Positions 19,927-32,800 of a stretch of 64,000 nucleotides of DNA are shown piece after piece. Each line of letters starts with the position of its first letter. The first letter of the stretch is position 1. Source of the DNA: Membranipora membranacea (lineage: Eukaryota; Bryozoa; Gymnolaemata; Cheilostomatida; Membraniporidae); contig OU612072.1 of NCBI GenBank assembly GCA_914767715.1, positions 10,540,001 through 10,604,000 of the forward strand, given 5' to 3'. The notes below the pieces were generated by a model. It saw nothing but the letters and a program-made list of their open reading frames with translations. It did not search any database and was not told where the DNA came from. A program made the position numbers and the translations under genes.

Positions 19927-21653
19927 ACTACACAATCGTTTTTCTCTCCACAACTAGTGGTTGCCCTTTTTGACAGTTCTAATTTTGTACATAGAAGTAT
20001 TTAGTTTTACATCCCACAGTGAGCAGTAGAGAGACATACAATTGTTTTGTGTAGACTCACTTGGAATCTATATGATGTGTTCTTTTTTTATTTATAGATA
20101 TTATGAAATAGAGAATTATAAAAGTTACTCTATCTTGCATCTTGAATTTACAGTATTCTCAATTGAATTTAAATCTCTTGACTACCTAATTCGAGCTTGA
20201 AGCTTCGAAAGAAAAACAAAAAAATTTTTACAAACTATCTCAAATTTAAAAGGTCATCTCAATATGTAGGAGCTGGGACCCTATCAGTTTTGCTTTCTGT
20301 TAGATTATTTGTTTTTGACAACATGCGCACATTGGCATGCACGCACTGCCTCCCCTAGAACGCAAAAAAAGCGGCCTCGAATTAGCTCAATATTGAGATG
20401 TCCATTAGATTTGGAGACTTGAGCTTTGTATCAGTCCCCATAGCGGGAGCTTACAACACCTAACCTGATGTTTGTATGGTCCTGGGCATTTATGACAAAA
20501 AACAGGCAGCAAACTAGCCTGGGGCTTACACCACAGTGCGGACCTTGTTTGTAATCTGGGTTGTGCTGGAAATTCCTTGAGTGGTATTATCTTCTCTTGC
20601 ATCAGTACTTCGCAAATTTGAATGACCCATGTGCTGTTGCTCTGGCTTGTTTTGTTGGTCAGGTGGCACGCCAGCACTCCCCACACAACCTAGTATAAAA
20701 ATAGGCCTAAATTATGGTCTAATTCCCAGGGTAACAGTCATCTGAAGATTGGAATATTGTTTTGAAAATCTCGCAAACCCAACAAACCAATTATTATCAA
20801 CCAAGCATCTGTCACTGCCACTCACTTATAAACGTATCATTAGGATTTATTTGTTTTGTAACTCAAAATGTCAACAAAGCCTGATTAATATTTCAGTGTC
20901 AGTGCAATGCTGGTCTCTCATTGGATGCAACTTATTTACAATTTTCATTATTAAATCCAGATAAGAAAATGTTTTGGCAAGGTTAAGCCAAGCTTATGAT
21001 GAACAGGGAAGTAAGAACCTAAATTATTCAGACTGATGAGCGAACAGTCAAAAATCTTGGACAACCAGTCAGGTAAGAACCTTAGTCTGTGTAATTCATT
21101 TGTCTTGAATCAACACATTTGGATTTTTTCACAGGCAGGCAAATTCTTAGGTCAGTGAAAAATGCACTGGACAGGTTTCACATTTGAATCATAGTACCTT
21201 TTTTTTGTGAAGCGAACATGTACAATTTTGGTGGTAATAAGGTCGAGGAATGATTTGCATAGTAAGGGTAATCATATAGTTTGAGTTGTCACTAGTTGCT
21301 TGCATGTTTGTTGTTCTATGTTATACAGGAGTACACTGTGTACCACCATGGCTGGTCACATGTCGCACAAATACAATAACAGTGCTTACTCGAAGACAAT
21401 AGATGACAATGATGAGCAATCCAACAGAGGGGAGGGTTTAGAAGGCGTTTATGAGTCTGTATCAGATAAACAGGAAACAGATGGATCTGATCATGCGTAT
21501 GCCGTGCCTAGTAGGCGGAGACAAGGTAAGTTTGTACGATATGAAGATTCAAGAGTAATATAATAAGTTCCTGAGATCCTGTGATTTAAAAGTTATTTCC
21601 AATTCTAGGCTGTCATTCCCTTATGTTCATCAATTATGGTCGGTGCTGTGGGA
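19927..21653 (+). repeat. Segmental duplication, copy B
   Basis: Counterpart of 12375-14063. Its left side continues uninterrupted into TTTCACTACACAATCG, where copy A has the retroelement, so this copy shows the unoccupied site. Confidence 0.9.
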
Positions 21654-24600
21654 CGATCGGTTTATCATATCAATTTTAACAGCAGACTTGATGCATATTT
21701 GTCTGTAAAGTAAGATATTTTGGGTACAGACATAGTCAATTTTCAATGTCAATGGATGAAAATCGCAAAACTTCCAGTGGATTGGGAGTTGGAGTTGGAA
21801 GAGCTGATATCAGGGAACATATTTCTGGTTTTTCGGATGTTTCCTTCTCACTTTTATTCAGATAAGGAATGGCATGATATTCTACACACTGGCAGCCGTG
21901 CAAAGACCTCACAGTTAGATGACCACATTGAGAAACCGAACTCTACTGCTGCTTGTTCTGGAAAGTCTCATTTTCTAACTGGAGCCCTGATAATTCTTGT
22001 TATTGGTCTGACAGCAGTAGTTGGCTACCTAATGAACGAGCAGGCTAACTTGACATCCAAAATTGAAAATCATTTTAAGGAGACTTCTGAAACCTTACAT
22101 TCATATCAAGGTACTTATCTTTGTTTTATTTGGCGTTTTCTTCACCAAGCTTTTCCAACAGGAGCAACCGTACCTACCCATTCTTAAAGTAGGATTCAAC
22201 CCTGGCACCACTAAATATGAATCATCTTGCGATCTGCCTTTAAAAGTAATCAACATGCTCAACAATAAGAATCCAAATTATAAGCTCCAGTTCTGCACCA
22301 CAGCCCCCTAACAATAACATATGAAATAAATGCTGAATTGAATTGGGATGCAATTTTTTATTTATAATCTCGTACACAATGCTTTATCTTTTTTTAACGA
22401 AAGCAATTATATTATAAAGGTGAGATATATATTCATATGGACATACTTCTACATTCCAGAGAAACTCAAAGACTACACCGAGGCTGAGAGACTGAATATG
22501 ACACTTACAACGCTGGGAAGCAATTACAAGAAGGAGCTAGCTGCTGTTGTTGCTGCAGTTGCATTACTCAACCAGACCACACAAGACTCAGTCACACAGC
22601 TCAATCAAACTATCAAGATTGAAGGTGAATTACAAATGTCAGCTGATTCTTGGAAGATTTGTAAATTAAACTAATTTTGGATTCATTGTTTTTGCAAGCC
22701 ATTTAGTGTCTTTAGAGCTTTACAGCTAGAACCATTAAGTATTTGCTGTGATATGGAAGTTGAAAATTGCTCTTTGATTTTTACAGTAAGTGAGCAAGAT
22801 TTGACACACAAAAGACTGCTGAATTCATCACTTTCTCAAGTAGAACAATACTGTGACAGTAAACTCTCCATGTCTCAACAAAGTACAGCATCAGAAATAA
22901 ATTTTGTGAATCAGTCTGTTTCTGTACTGACTACACTAACACAATCACTCTCTTCAGAGACCCCAAGATTGAACCAGTCAATCAGTGCAGGTGAGCTGAG
23001 ATCATTCAATCACAATTTTATTTCAGCCAACTCGTTTTAATTCTTAACCAGCATCCATATAAATCACGCTATTTGAGTATTCTTTCGGATTATTCCAATC
23101 CTCACAACAATAGCCAAAAATTATTTTGAAGATCGCAATGTTATGAAGTTTAAAAAGGCCAAATGTGAACGGCCTTATATCACAAAACGCTAAGATAGAT
23201 CCAGCTAAGATTCAGCTGGAATCAATATCTAACTGGCACGATTTTTTAGAGATTACATTACTCAACCAACCAATAGATAATGCTTAGTTTTGTTTTCTTG
23301 CAAAACAAATCGAATTTTATAAACCGCCAGATTTGTGTAAAGCACAGAATTATTTTGTTACGACTGCAAATTATTTCACTCTAAACACTGAATTCATGTT
23401 ACACTAGTTGACAGTCACACAACACAAGACATCATGGTCTGATAGCTGATATTAAATTTGAAACATTTAGGGATTCAGTCAGACATATTTCATGCTTAGA
23501 TTGAGCAACTTGAGCTCTTCAATATTGGGAATGATGTATAGTTTCTGTTTCATGTTCTTTGTACTTTTGTAGTTAACTCTGTCGTAGCTGGTTTAGAACA
23601 ACGGTTATCTGTATTGGAAAGCTCATGTAAGTCAAATAACAATATTTCTTACCTTATTGACCTTTTCTGAATAAACAGCAGGTTTAGAATTAGGCATGGA
23701 ATGAGGCGTAGGCAAAAACAAGGTTGGGTTGGATATTTCTAAGAAATCACATGGATCTGCCTGAAACAGCACCATTGAACATGTTCTGTGCTGAACTCTC
23801 GTTATCTCCTTTTATCTACCCGAAAAAGGATATTGAAACAAATGATTATGGTTGGCATCTGGCCATATGACCCAGTGGTGATATTTAGGAATTCTGATTG
23901 ATCGGCCTGATTCGATTTTTGATAAGAAAGTTGTTTCAACAAAGTAGGACTACAAAGGTCAAGTATTTGGTTGCACAATAGGTATGACTAAGTAAGAATG
24001 AGTGTGCATGTATCAGCCCAGTTAAACCTGACTGACTCAGGAGAGATACCCGGATACACGATAAGACCTACTATTTGTATTAAAAGCTGTTTTCCGAAGA
24101 TCACATAATTCGGGTTATATTTCAATGGTTAGGGCTCCGTTCTACTAAACATGTGCGAGGGAGAGCAGGATTTTTGTTTTGTGAATGTAAGTGCTGAAAA
24201 CTTTGGGTGGGGTCGATATCAAGAGTGAGACACACCTGCATTTCTCAGCTTGATATTATGATGGTTTTTTTGTCATGCATATATGTCGCTGCTGGTATAT
24301 TAAAGCTCAGGCAAAACTTGTTTATGTTCAATAAGTTTGACAGATAATTGTGTACATTTATTTTCCCTAAAAAGTTATTGCTGAACAATCGACAGGCTGC
24401 AACTAAATGAGTACATTCCTATAAATATTTTGAATTGAATTAAACATTCAATATTCTGAGCCGAGCTGTCATTTGATTAGAGGTCGAACAATCAAAGCAA
24501 TGTCATGACATTATCACATAGATTATAATGGCCTTGATTGGCAAAAACGTAATACGCAAACAGCCTGTGTTCTGAGAAGCTTCATCAATCAAGAGAGGCT

Positions 24601-25424
24601 GACAATGTGTTCACGAGTGAGGCAATATGTTGTTGGAATAATGTTGTTGCTTTCTTTTGCGGATTGGCCATAAACATTGTAAATCATAATATGTACCGGT
24701 TGAAATAACGATTAGGTACTTTCTGTTTTTGCTTTAACATCATATGCAATGAAATCTAAAATGTGGAGTGAACCTTTTTATGAACATTATGTTTTAACTA
24801 ATGAATTGGCATACCGCAATCATGGTAACATCAGCTTGTTATGTGTACGAATGTTACTCAACAAACATATATTGATTAAGCTCATTTATGACAGATTCAG
24901 CTATTTTATTTCTGCACACAGGCTCTCCCTTTAGTATTGTAAAGAAGGCTTTATTACGACTGGTGAATACCCAAATAACTATGGGAACGGCGTTGATAGA
25001 AAATGGGCACTGATTAACCCAGGATACACTACTCTTACTACTACCTTTCTTGACTTTAAGGTAGGGAATGCTTTGTATGGTTTCTGATATTGAACAAGAG
25101 AAAGGCCTCTGAAAAAGTGTAAATAGTGAATATTAGTATTGCTACATTAACATGTTTAACCTCACATTTTTTGGTTCAATAAGATGTCTCAATTACAACA
25201 CTAAACCATTTGACGATCATCTAATTCTTTTGTAGCTTGAACACGAAAGCGATTGTGGCTATGACTTCCTTTAGGTAAATCAAGAGGCAAAGATATGCGA
25301 GACGAAATCAGCAAACACCACTGTGCGTTATGATGTCAGGAACGCTCAAGTTGTCACCATGTTTTTCCACACAGATAGAAGTGTTACAGATAGAGGATTT
25401 AACCTTTCATTTAGTTTGAGCTGA
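21036..25424 (+). pseudogene. Copy B: type II membrane protein with coiled stalk and disabled CUB domain
   Basis: Exon 1 ends at 21072 with a non-matching upstream ATG at 21036. Coding exons are 21348-21525 (acidic head), 21862-22110 (membrane segment, core TGALIILVIGLTAVVGYLM, then NEQANLTSK), 22460-22624, 22787-22990 and 23573-23626 (stalk, rich in NxT/S sites and heptad-like spacing). All are bounded by GT-AG and phase 1. The CUB half-exons follow at about 24935-25060 (EYPNNYGNG, ALINPGY) and 25236-25424. The first has a TAG (24932-24934) and does not fit phase from its natural acceptor at 24920-24921. The second has TAG at 25272-25274 where copy C has CAG. Head and stalk look intact while the CUB part is dead, so it is either a dying gene or a shortened protein. 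Confidence 0.75.
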
Positions 25425-28400
25425 AAAAGTCTTGCAACAAGAATAATTATACTCGCAAATCTTCATTCAATATGGATCAATATTCAATCAATTGTGTACA
25501 ATACAATTCATTTCTAATCATTTTACTTGCTATTCAGTTCAAGCACTTTCCTTTCATTTTCTAACATAGCAGTGTGTTTTTCAATCTTCAGATGTCTTTT
25601 GTATATTATCCTCTATGGTGTGTTAATGTAAGAATGATCCGATAAATGTGAATGCAATAGAATACAATAACATTGTCTATGTGGCTGTGAAATTTTAAGT
25701 ATATATTATCAAAAGCATCTGCTCACACCCTCAACCACAATAAGATTATTATTGTAATAGCTGACTTCCATGTAACATGTGATGACAAACAGTATTGTAT
25801 ATTGATTTAGTTTTGGTATGGTATTGAGTCTCTTAACTGCCATAGCTCATTATTATGAAGATTGATACAATTCCAACTTCATTTAAGTTCATCAATTATA
25901 ACTTCACCTATGGCATCAATAAAGTCAAGTTGTCAGAGGGATTTGAACAGAAGATCTATAGAACTGAAATTTGAAGGGCAGGCGCTCAAACCTACAACTC
26001 CACTATGTTGATATCAAGATCAAGTTGACAATCACTTATAATAAATGAGACTAGGCTTCTAGGCCTTCAATCCAGGGGTGTCTATCTTATAAAAATTATA
26101 AGAACAAAGCGTTAATTTTTCCAGACGGTTTTTACCAATGAAGTTTTGAATCTAAAAATGACCATGCCTATAAGGTAGCACCAAATATTCTACTCTGCCT
26201 ATTGTCACACATTGATGCCTGCATGACCGAACTTTCTTCTCTTATTACCACAACAAAATTCCCTGTATGGTTGCAGATAAGATTGATCAATATACCGATA
26301 TCAGTTTCTGAAACTAACATGCACAGCTGCATACTGCCTTTGTTGAAAGCTATGCTACCAGATACAGCTTATTAGCAAGTTGTCTTCTCATAATCTAGGA
26401 AGGGACAAATCTTGAGTCGAGATTGAAGTAAATTAATGAAATTTTCAGCAACAACTTCGGTTGCATCGCCTCTTTAACTTCAGACGTGGTCAAGGATAAG
26501 ATTTGGGTGGGGCAATCTTTAACTGTTCAGTATTTTCTCACAAATATCCTTTTCAGCAAAAGCACCAATATATAACTCTGAACTTGACTCTTTTTTTTCA
26601 AATTTCTCATGATCAAACTGGTACACAGTTTTCTGAGCACTAATTTGAGACTCCATTCGGTTTGGTATGTTTAGCCGACAAAGCATGGGGAACAGGAGCT
26701 GAAAAAGGGATATCTTTAAAACTGCTTATATCAAGACAAAAATGTATCGTTTTTATCCTGATGTAAGCGATTCTTGTGAGAGATCAACTTCAAATGGAGG
26801 CGCATATTAGAGCTCAGACAACTATCTATTCAAGTTTAAAGTAGCCAGTTCCTGTCTTTGGTTTCTCTGATAAACATGTAGAAAAATACGGACAATCCCT
26901 TATCTCAAAGGTACATAATGGCTTTTAAGGTGTCTGTTCCAAAGAAACTAATGTGCTTGTGTTTCCTAACAATTTATAGCAGCATTTTCTGGCACTCTAC
27001 CTGCATTATTTGCAAGATACAACAAAGCTTTCTGATACAACCTCGGTTTTTAAGCGGTAGCTTGTTGTACCAAAATTACATCTTCAAAGGTTATATGAAT
27101 TGCTTGTTTAGGAATGTTTGATCATATTGTGAACATTAAATTGACAGAGTAAGCAGAGTAGGTTTAGAGTGCGGTCTTGTTCCGCGTTACGCTTTGTAGA
27201 AATTTTGTCAGATCACAAAAACCTAATACAACAGCTGACATTTTCTTTACAGGAGGCACAATCTGTGATGTAAGTAATGCTGTCATGATTTTTTATATGG
27301 CTGGTGCCGCCTCGATTCTTATTTTTGTATCAATTTCCCCACTTGCGTTTTTTTGATTTTACACCTGGTTTTTAATGATGTGGCCTATATGACATAAGGC
27401 TACAATGGACATGTAGTAAAATATATATGATTACTGGTTTTTTGACCTGCCAGATTGACAAACACCGGACCTGGAAGTGACACCAGTACTGCTGCTGCTT
27501 CGGACCCTTGCACCCTTAAATGAGCCTGAGGCAGCATCCTCCTCATTACAACCACTGTTACCAAATGTCTCCTCACTGTTGGGCGGTGAAATTTGGTTCT
27601 CAGCATATTCTTTTGAATGATGCTTGTTCATGTGTGCCCTTATGATTGTTGTAGTATTGCAATATTTCTGAGGCTATTTTAGCTTGCACAGTACTTTATT
27701 CATATCAGTTCTTGCATCCAATCTCTCCGATTTGACAAAAGAATTCCACATGTCTGATGATTTGGATGACATGATAGCTAACTTATGATATATTCTTTGA
27801 ATCTAACCTAGCTGCAGATGCAGAGTTACAGTATTTATGTCTTGTTTCCTTCTGATGCTGAAGCCAATTAAGCAGCATCATAGAAATAGGCGATGATCAT
27901 ATTATATTACCTTCCCATAAATACAAACTGGCAATATCATCCAGGAACACAAGCATGCTTAAGCAAGATTACTTAGCAGGTGAATCTGAGTGTGAAAAGG
28001 TATTGTGTGAATGAAATGAGTAATCGAAAAACCATATATCGTACCATAGTAACCAGGCCAACCGTGCCGCATGAATCATGTTGTGCAATCGACTTGAGCT
28101 GTCACTATTAAATCGATTACGAGGTGTGATTATGTATTCCCGATACCCATCAAATCAACAAAGCACTAGATATTGGTGACATATGAAGGCAGCAAAATAA
28201 TTATGTTATAACCTGCCCACAGCTAATCATCAAGTGACCTGATCTCAATCCATGTTTCATCCAGCATGTACTACTATACCAGTAGCTCGATCGCACTAGT
28301 GACTAGACAGGCACATCCAAATTTGGTGCAAGTTTAGGTAAGTTTCAAAATTTAAATATCTCAGTTGATTGCAAGAACGTAATATGACATTTCTCCTGCA

Positions 28401-28978
28401 GTTTAAGTTATCTGATCTTGTGTTAGGGGCCCATGGTACTCCATGCCTCTGTGTCTTTTCACTGCATGAGGGTAGTGGAAATATGATCATGATACTGCTT
28501 AAAGATAATTACACATATGCATTTGTCACTTATCTTGGTGTAAGTTTGATAGTAACCTAACTCAAGATAGTTGCTGCGTGCTTCTGATCATCTCTCATTG
28601 ATAGTATGCAGACGATAGACAAGGTGAGGTAACAAGCTCCTTAGTCCATTATAGTCAATGATAGGCCAGATAAATATGTCTTTGCTGCAATTGTTTTTTG
28701 TCAAATTTAGTTTGTGTTGACGTCACAGCAAAGTACTTTGTGCTAAGTAACTTTGGGCAAAAACGCTGCATAGCTACCCAAAATTGAAAATATCACAGTA
28801 AACGCTTGGTCCCTGACCAATCTACTATAATTTGCTCTAAGGGCGCCTGTACATCATGCTTTGCAAAATTTGATAAAAAAAGCTGCCAAATAAGCTACCA
28901 GGCACTCATCCTGACAAAATGCAAGCTCTGAAGCAACACATGCTCATGTTAAATAAAATACTTGGCACAATATTATCC
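25425..28978. other. Intergenic, no convincing gene
   Basis: AT-rich spacer between copies B and C. The one frame worth noting is on the minus strand, 27431-27631: 66 codons, Ser/Gly/Asn-rich and low complexity, without clear splice partners. Confidence 0.5.
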
Positions 28979-28982
28979 TTAA

Positions 28983-29511
28983 AGACTTTGTTTTAGGCTG
29001 CTCTTTTGTATCACATCTTATTCTCCATATTTTATTCTATCATGTGAGCGATTTTCAGCTTTAGAATCCAAATATTGAGGAAGTTATGGCCTCCCAAACT
29101 TCCAAGGTGACGGCAATTTATCGGCAGTAAAAATCAGCCGGCAATCCCTAGGGTACGTCACAAGCAGCTAACCTAGTTGGTCCAAGTGGTGTGATGGTAG
29201 CGTCGTTGCCTACAGCTATGGGGACCCGGGTTCGATTCCCACCCAGGTCTGAATTTTGATCATCAATTATTATGTGATTATTAGTGTATTAATTAATAAC
29301 TCATAATGTCTATGTCACATGTCTATGGTTGTGACATACCCCAGGGGAAACATCCGCTTATTCCCAATGCCGATTGAAGGCAATCACCCTGGAAGTTTGA
29401 GAGGCCATAACTTCCTCAATATTTGGATTCTAGAGCTGAAAATCGCTCACATGATAGAATAAAATATGGAGAATAAGATGTGATACAAAAGAGCAGCCTC
29501 AAACAAAGTCT
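28983..29511. mobile_element. TTAA-flanked foldback element with tRNA-like core
   Basis: Long inverted repeats, about 28983-29106 and 29390-29511, start AGACTTTGTTTTAGGCTGC and are flanked by TTAA at 28979-28982 and 29512-29515. The 270-bp centre holds a tRNA-like sequence. There is no transposase. The flanks suggest mobilisation by a piggyBac-type enzyme. It lies upstream of copy C. Confidence 0.7.
29178..29254 (+). pseudogene. tRNA-like sequence inside the foldback element
   Basis: Box-A-like TGGTGTGATGGTAGCG and a B box GGGTTCGATTCC at the proper distance, but the T stem and acceptor stem do not pair well. Probably a tRNA-derived SINE head. A functional tRNA is unlikely. Confidence 0.45.
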
Positions 29512-29855
29512 TTAAGTAGTGTTTTGACATGTTTGAATTGGCAGGCTGATTTGCAAAGCTGTCATTTTTAAAAATTGCATTTGATGATGTACCAGGGCCC
29601 TACTGGCACTGAGATCTAAATTCCTTCTCTTTGAGACTAAATTGTCCATGGATTGCCAAAAATGTTTCACTTCTTTCTCTTAGACATTTTATAAGCATCC
29701 AAAGCAATCTGTTAATTTAAAGATCTGCCAATCACTCAGTAAATTAGAATATGATAATAAAAAATATGTTGACAGATTGAATCAAGATTACTAAAACAGA
29801 CTGGCATGTTTATACCCTAAATCAGGGCAGCAAGAACTTTTGTGTTTCATTTTAG

Positions 29856-32800
29856 AGAAATAAGTTGACCAGTTGGGAACAGATTGCACAGATAGAGAGC
29901 ACAACATCCTCACAATGGCTAGTAGTATGGCAATAAGCTATGATAATTGTACATATTCTAATGAGGCATGCGATGATCCACTTCAAGATCAACAGAGTGG
30001 CAATGAAGATAAATATGGGGGAGAGATTTATGAGCCAGTTTCAAGCTGCCAAGAACAGAATGCAGGTGATCGCTCAACCTCACTGACAGGTAAGTGTTAA
30101 ATATAGACTTTGGGTATATTGTTTTATTTGTTAAATCTGTGCCACTACCAATTATTTTGTGTTGAAGTTTTCCTGATCAATACAAAATTCATCATGCATG
30201 CCCGCCTAAGTCCATCGTTTGCTGACCAGTGCAAAAACAAATTAATCTGCTACCTGATCTGACAGACAAGCTTCTTCAACCATCAAATTCTGAAGAGCAC
30301 CTTGAATAAACATTCAAGAGTGCATTATGACTTACCTTTCCATCTCATGTGTCAGTCTCACTATGTATAAAATGTGCACTGATGAAAGGAACTTGCAAAA
30401 TCAAGATGGCAACAAGAGGGTTCATACAGTGTTTACAGTTCATGTCAAACAGTTTTCTGGCATGAAATATTTTATGATATGGTTTCAAATCACAAAATCC
30501 TCACCTCTAGCTCTAAACTTCAAAAGATAGCAGTGATAAAAAGTTAGCAAAATATATATTGATTGGACAATTGATATTTATAGGGGATGGAGTCACCCCC
30601 GCTCAATCAGTAGATATACACGACAGGTCACCAATTCAACCCAAAGAACTGAGAGCTACCGTGATGTTCCCTGGAAGGTTCCATTGTATACTCCTTGGAA
30701 TTCTGATAGCTTTGGTTATCACTTTAGCAGGGACCACATGTTACTTGGTGAATGAACAGGTCAAGCTTAGATCTCAGGTGAAAGGTGATTACCAATGTTT
30801 ACAACTATCAATGATTTTAGAAATTGGCAATAATTTGTAGTTTCGAGGTGACTTTGGCACAATTCTCTTGGCGCTTCTAAATTGAAATTGAGTATTCTTG
30901 GTGATCATTAAAGTGCATGCTTTCTCTTGGCTTGGGGCCTAACATAACAAAAAGTGTACCTGTGACAGAAATTTCTAGCAAGAGGTCACTTCTTGAAAAC
31001 CAAAATTAGTACAGAATATGAGCATGGTAAAATAATTCAAGCATGTTATTCTAGCACTCAACGGATATTTGTTTAATCTATATTCCAGATATAACTGACA
31101 ACTATGCTGCGACAAAGAGTATTGACCAGACATTTTCAAGGTTCAGAAATGATAATGAAGACAAGATTGAAATAACAAACCTGGCGATGTATATGCTTTT
31201 AGCTTCATTGAATCAGTCGGTGATTGATTCCATCACGGAGCTCGACCAATCGATAAACAGTGAAGGTAGCAGACATTAAAATAACGAGTGGCTAAAAAAA
31301 GATAATAATAACGATTTTCCATTGTATCATATTTACAGGTCACACATAAAAGGCCCAATATCTTGGTTTGCCAAAAGAGACAGTTAGTACTGAAGTTGAC
31401 AGCACAATACCCTGATTATGATTGTTAGAGTAGTTCAAAGAATATAAGAACTGTTAATATTAGGAGCTTGGTCGTTGACATTCAATGTGATTATCATATT
31501 TTTACTTATTTACAGTAATTGAACAAGATTTGACACACAGACAAACACTAAATGAATCACTTGTGCAAGTTGAGCAAAATTGTGAAAGTAAGCTTTCAAT
31601 GACTCAGCAAAGTACAATGTCAGTTATAGCTTCTGTGAATCTGACAGTATCAGGACTGGAGCGATCACTTTTGTCAGCTACAGCGAGAATAGATCGATCC
31701 ATCGGTACCGGTAAGCATGGATTCACGTGTTGTTTTTTTCCACTTTCAATTATGTTGGTACCCAGCAATAATAGTGCTTAACAGTTATTATCAGGTGGTT
31801 GAGGGCCTCACCAAATGTTGCTCAACTATTTTATAACATAAAAATGCTTTTGGTTGCTCACCATTTATCAATTACAACAGTGTTCAAGTGCTGTAATGCT
31901 CACCAGCCTATGAGGGGGGGGGGGTCTTATAAATCTTACAGGTTCAAGTTTATTTGTGAGAAACATTATAATCAATACCAAATACCGAAACGAGTGTAAA
32001 AAATATTTGGAACATCATAAAAGAGGGAGTTCAGAAAGGTTAAATGTGACCAGCCCGGATAGCATGTGTGTCTTCTATTGAATAGGAAACTATCTGTATC
32101 ACACATCATAATGATCCTATTCCCATGATATTCAGATGTCATCCTTATCTCATTGGTGTCATATTTTGATTATGAATTCATAACCAAATCAATCAATGAA
32201 AATTGAAGAACAGATAAGTTGAATGCATATTTATATGTGTTATTTTTTCACTTATCTTGACATGATGGGGAAGTTCAGAAAGGTTAAATGTGCCCAGCCC
32301 GATAGCATGTATGTCTTCAATTAAATGAGAAAATATTTATGTCATACACCATAAAATCACATTCCCATGACAATTCGGCCGTCGTCCTTATCTCATGAAT
32401 ATAATACTTTGAAATGAATTCCATAACCCAATCAATCAATTAATATTGAAAAACATATGAATTGAATGTGTATATTTATATTTTTAAGATTATCACAGTT
32501 CTTTGATTGGCAGTCGATATGAAATTTTGACAATCTTGGACTTCAACGTGGCAAGATACATACTTTGACAGAGGAGAGTGAATTCAGTAACATTAATATC
32601 GATTTGTTAATATCTGTTCCTATAAACATTTACAGCCACATCCTTCATGCGCAGAGGTATCATCAGACACCCCAGATTGTCTGGCCTCTGTTTCAAATTG
32701 GCAATTTGATTGTAATTTGAGCTCATTGTTCGTTTGCAGTTAATACCGCCATAGCGGGGTTAGAACAACGATTATCAAGATTGGACCACACTACAAGACG

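Noticed and set aside
27244-27280. 17-base micro-exon with good splice sites (tttctttacag ... gtaagt)
   Set aside because: No neighbouring exon or gene to join; likely chance.
27431-27631. Minus-strand 66-codon Ser-rich frame
   Set aside because: Low complexity, no splice partners, no family resemblance; noted only in the spacer entry.
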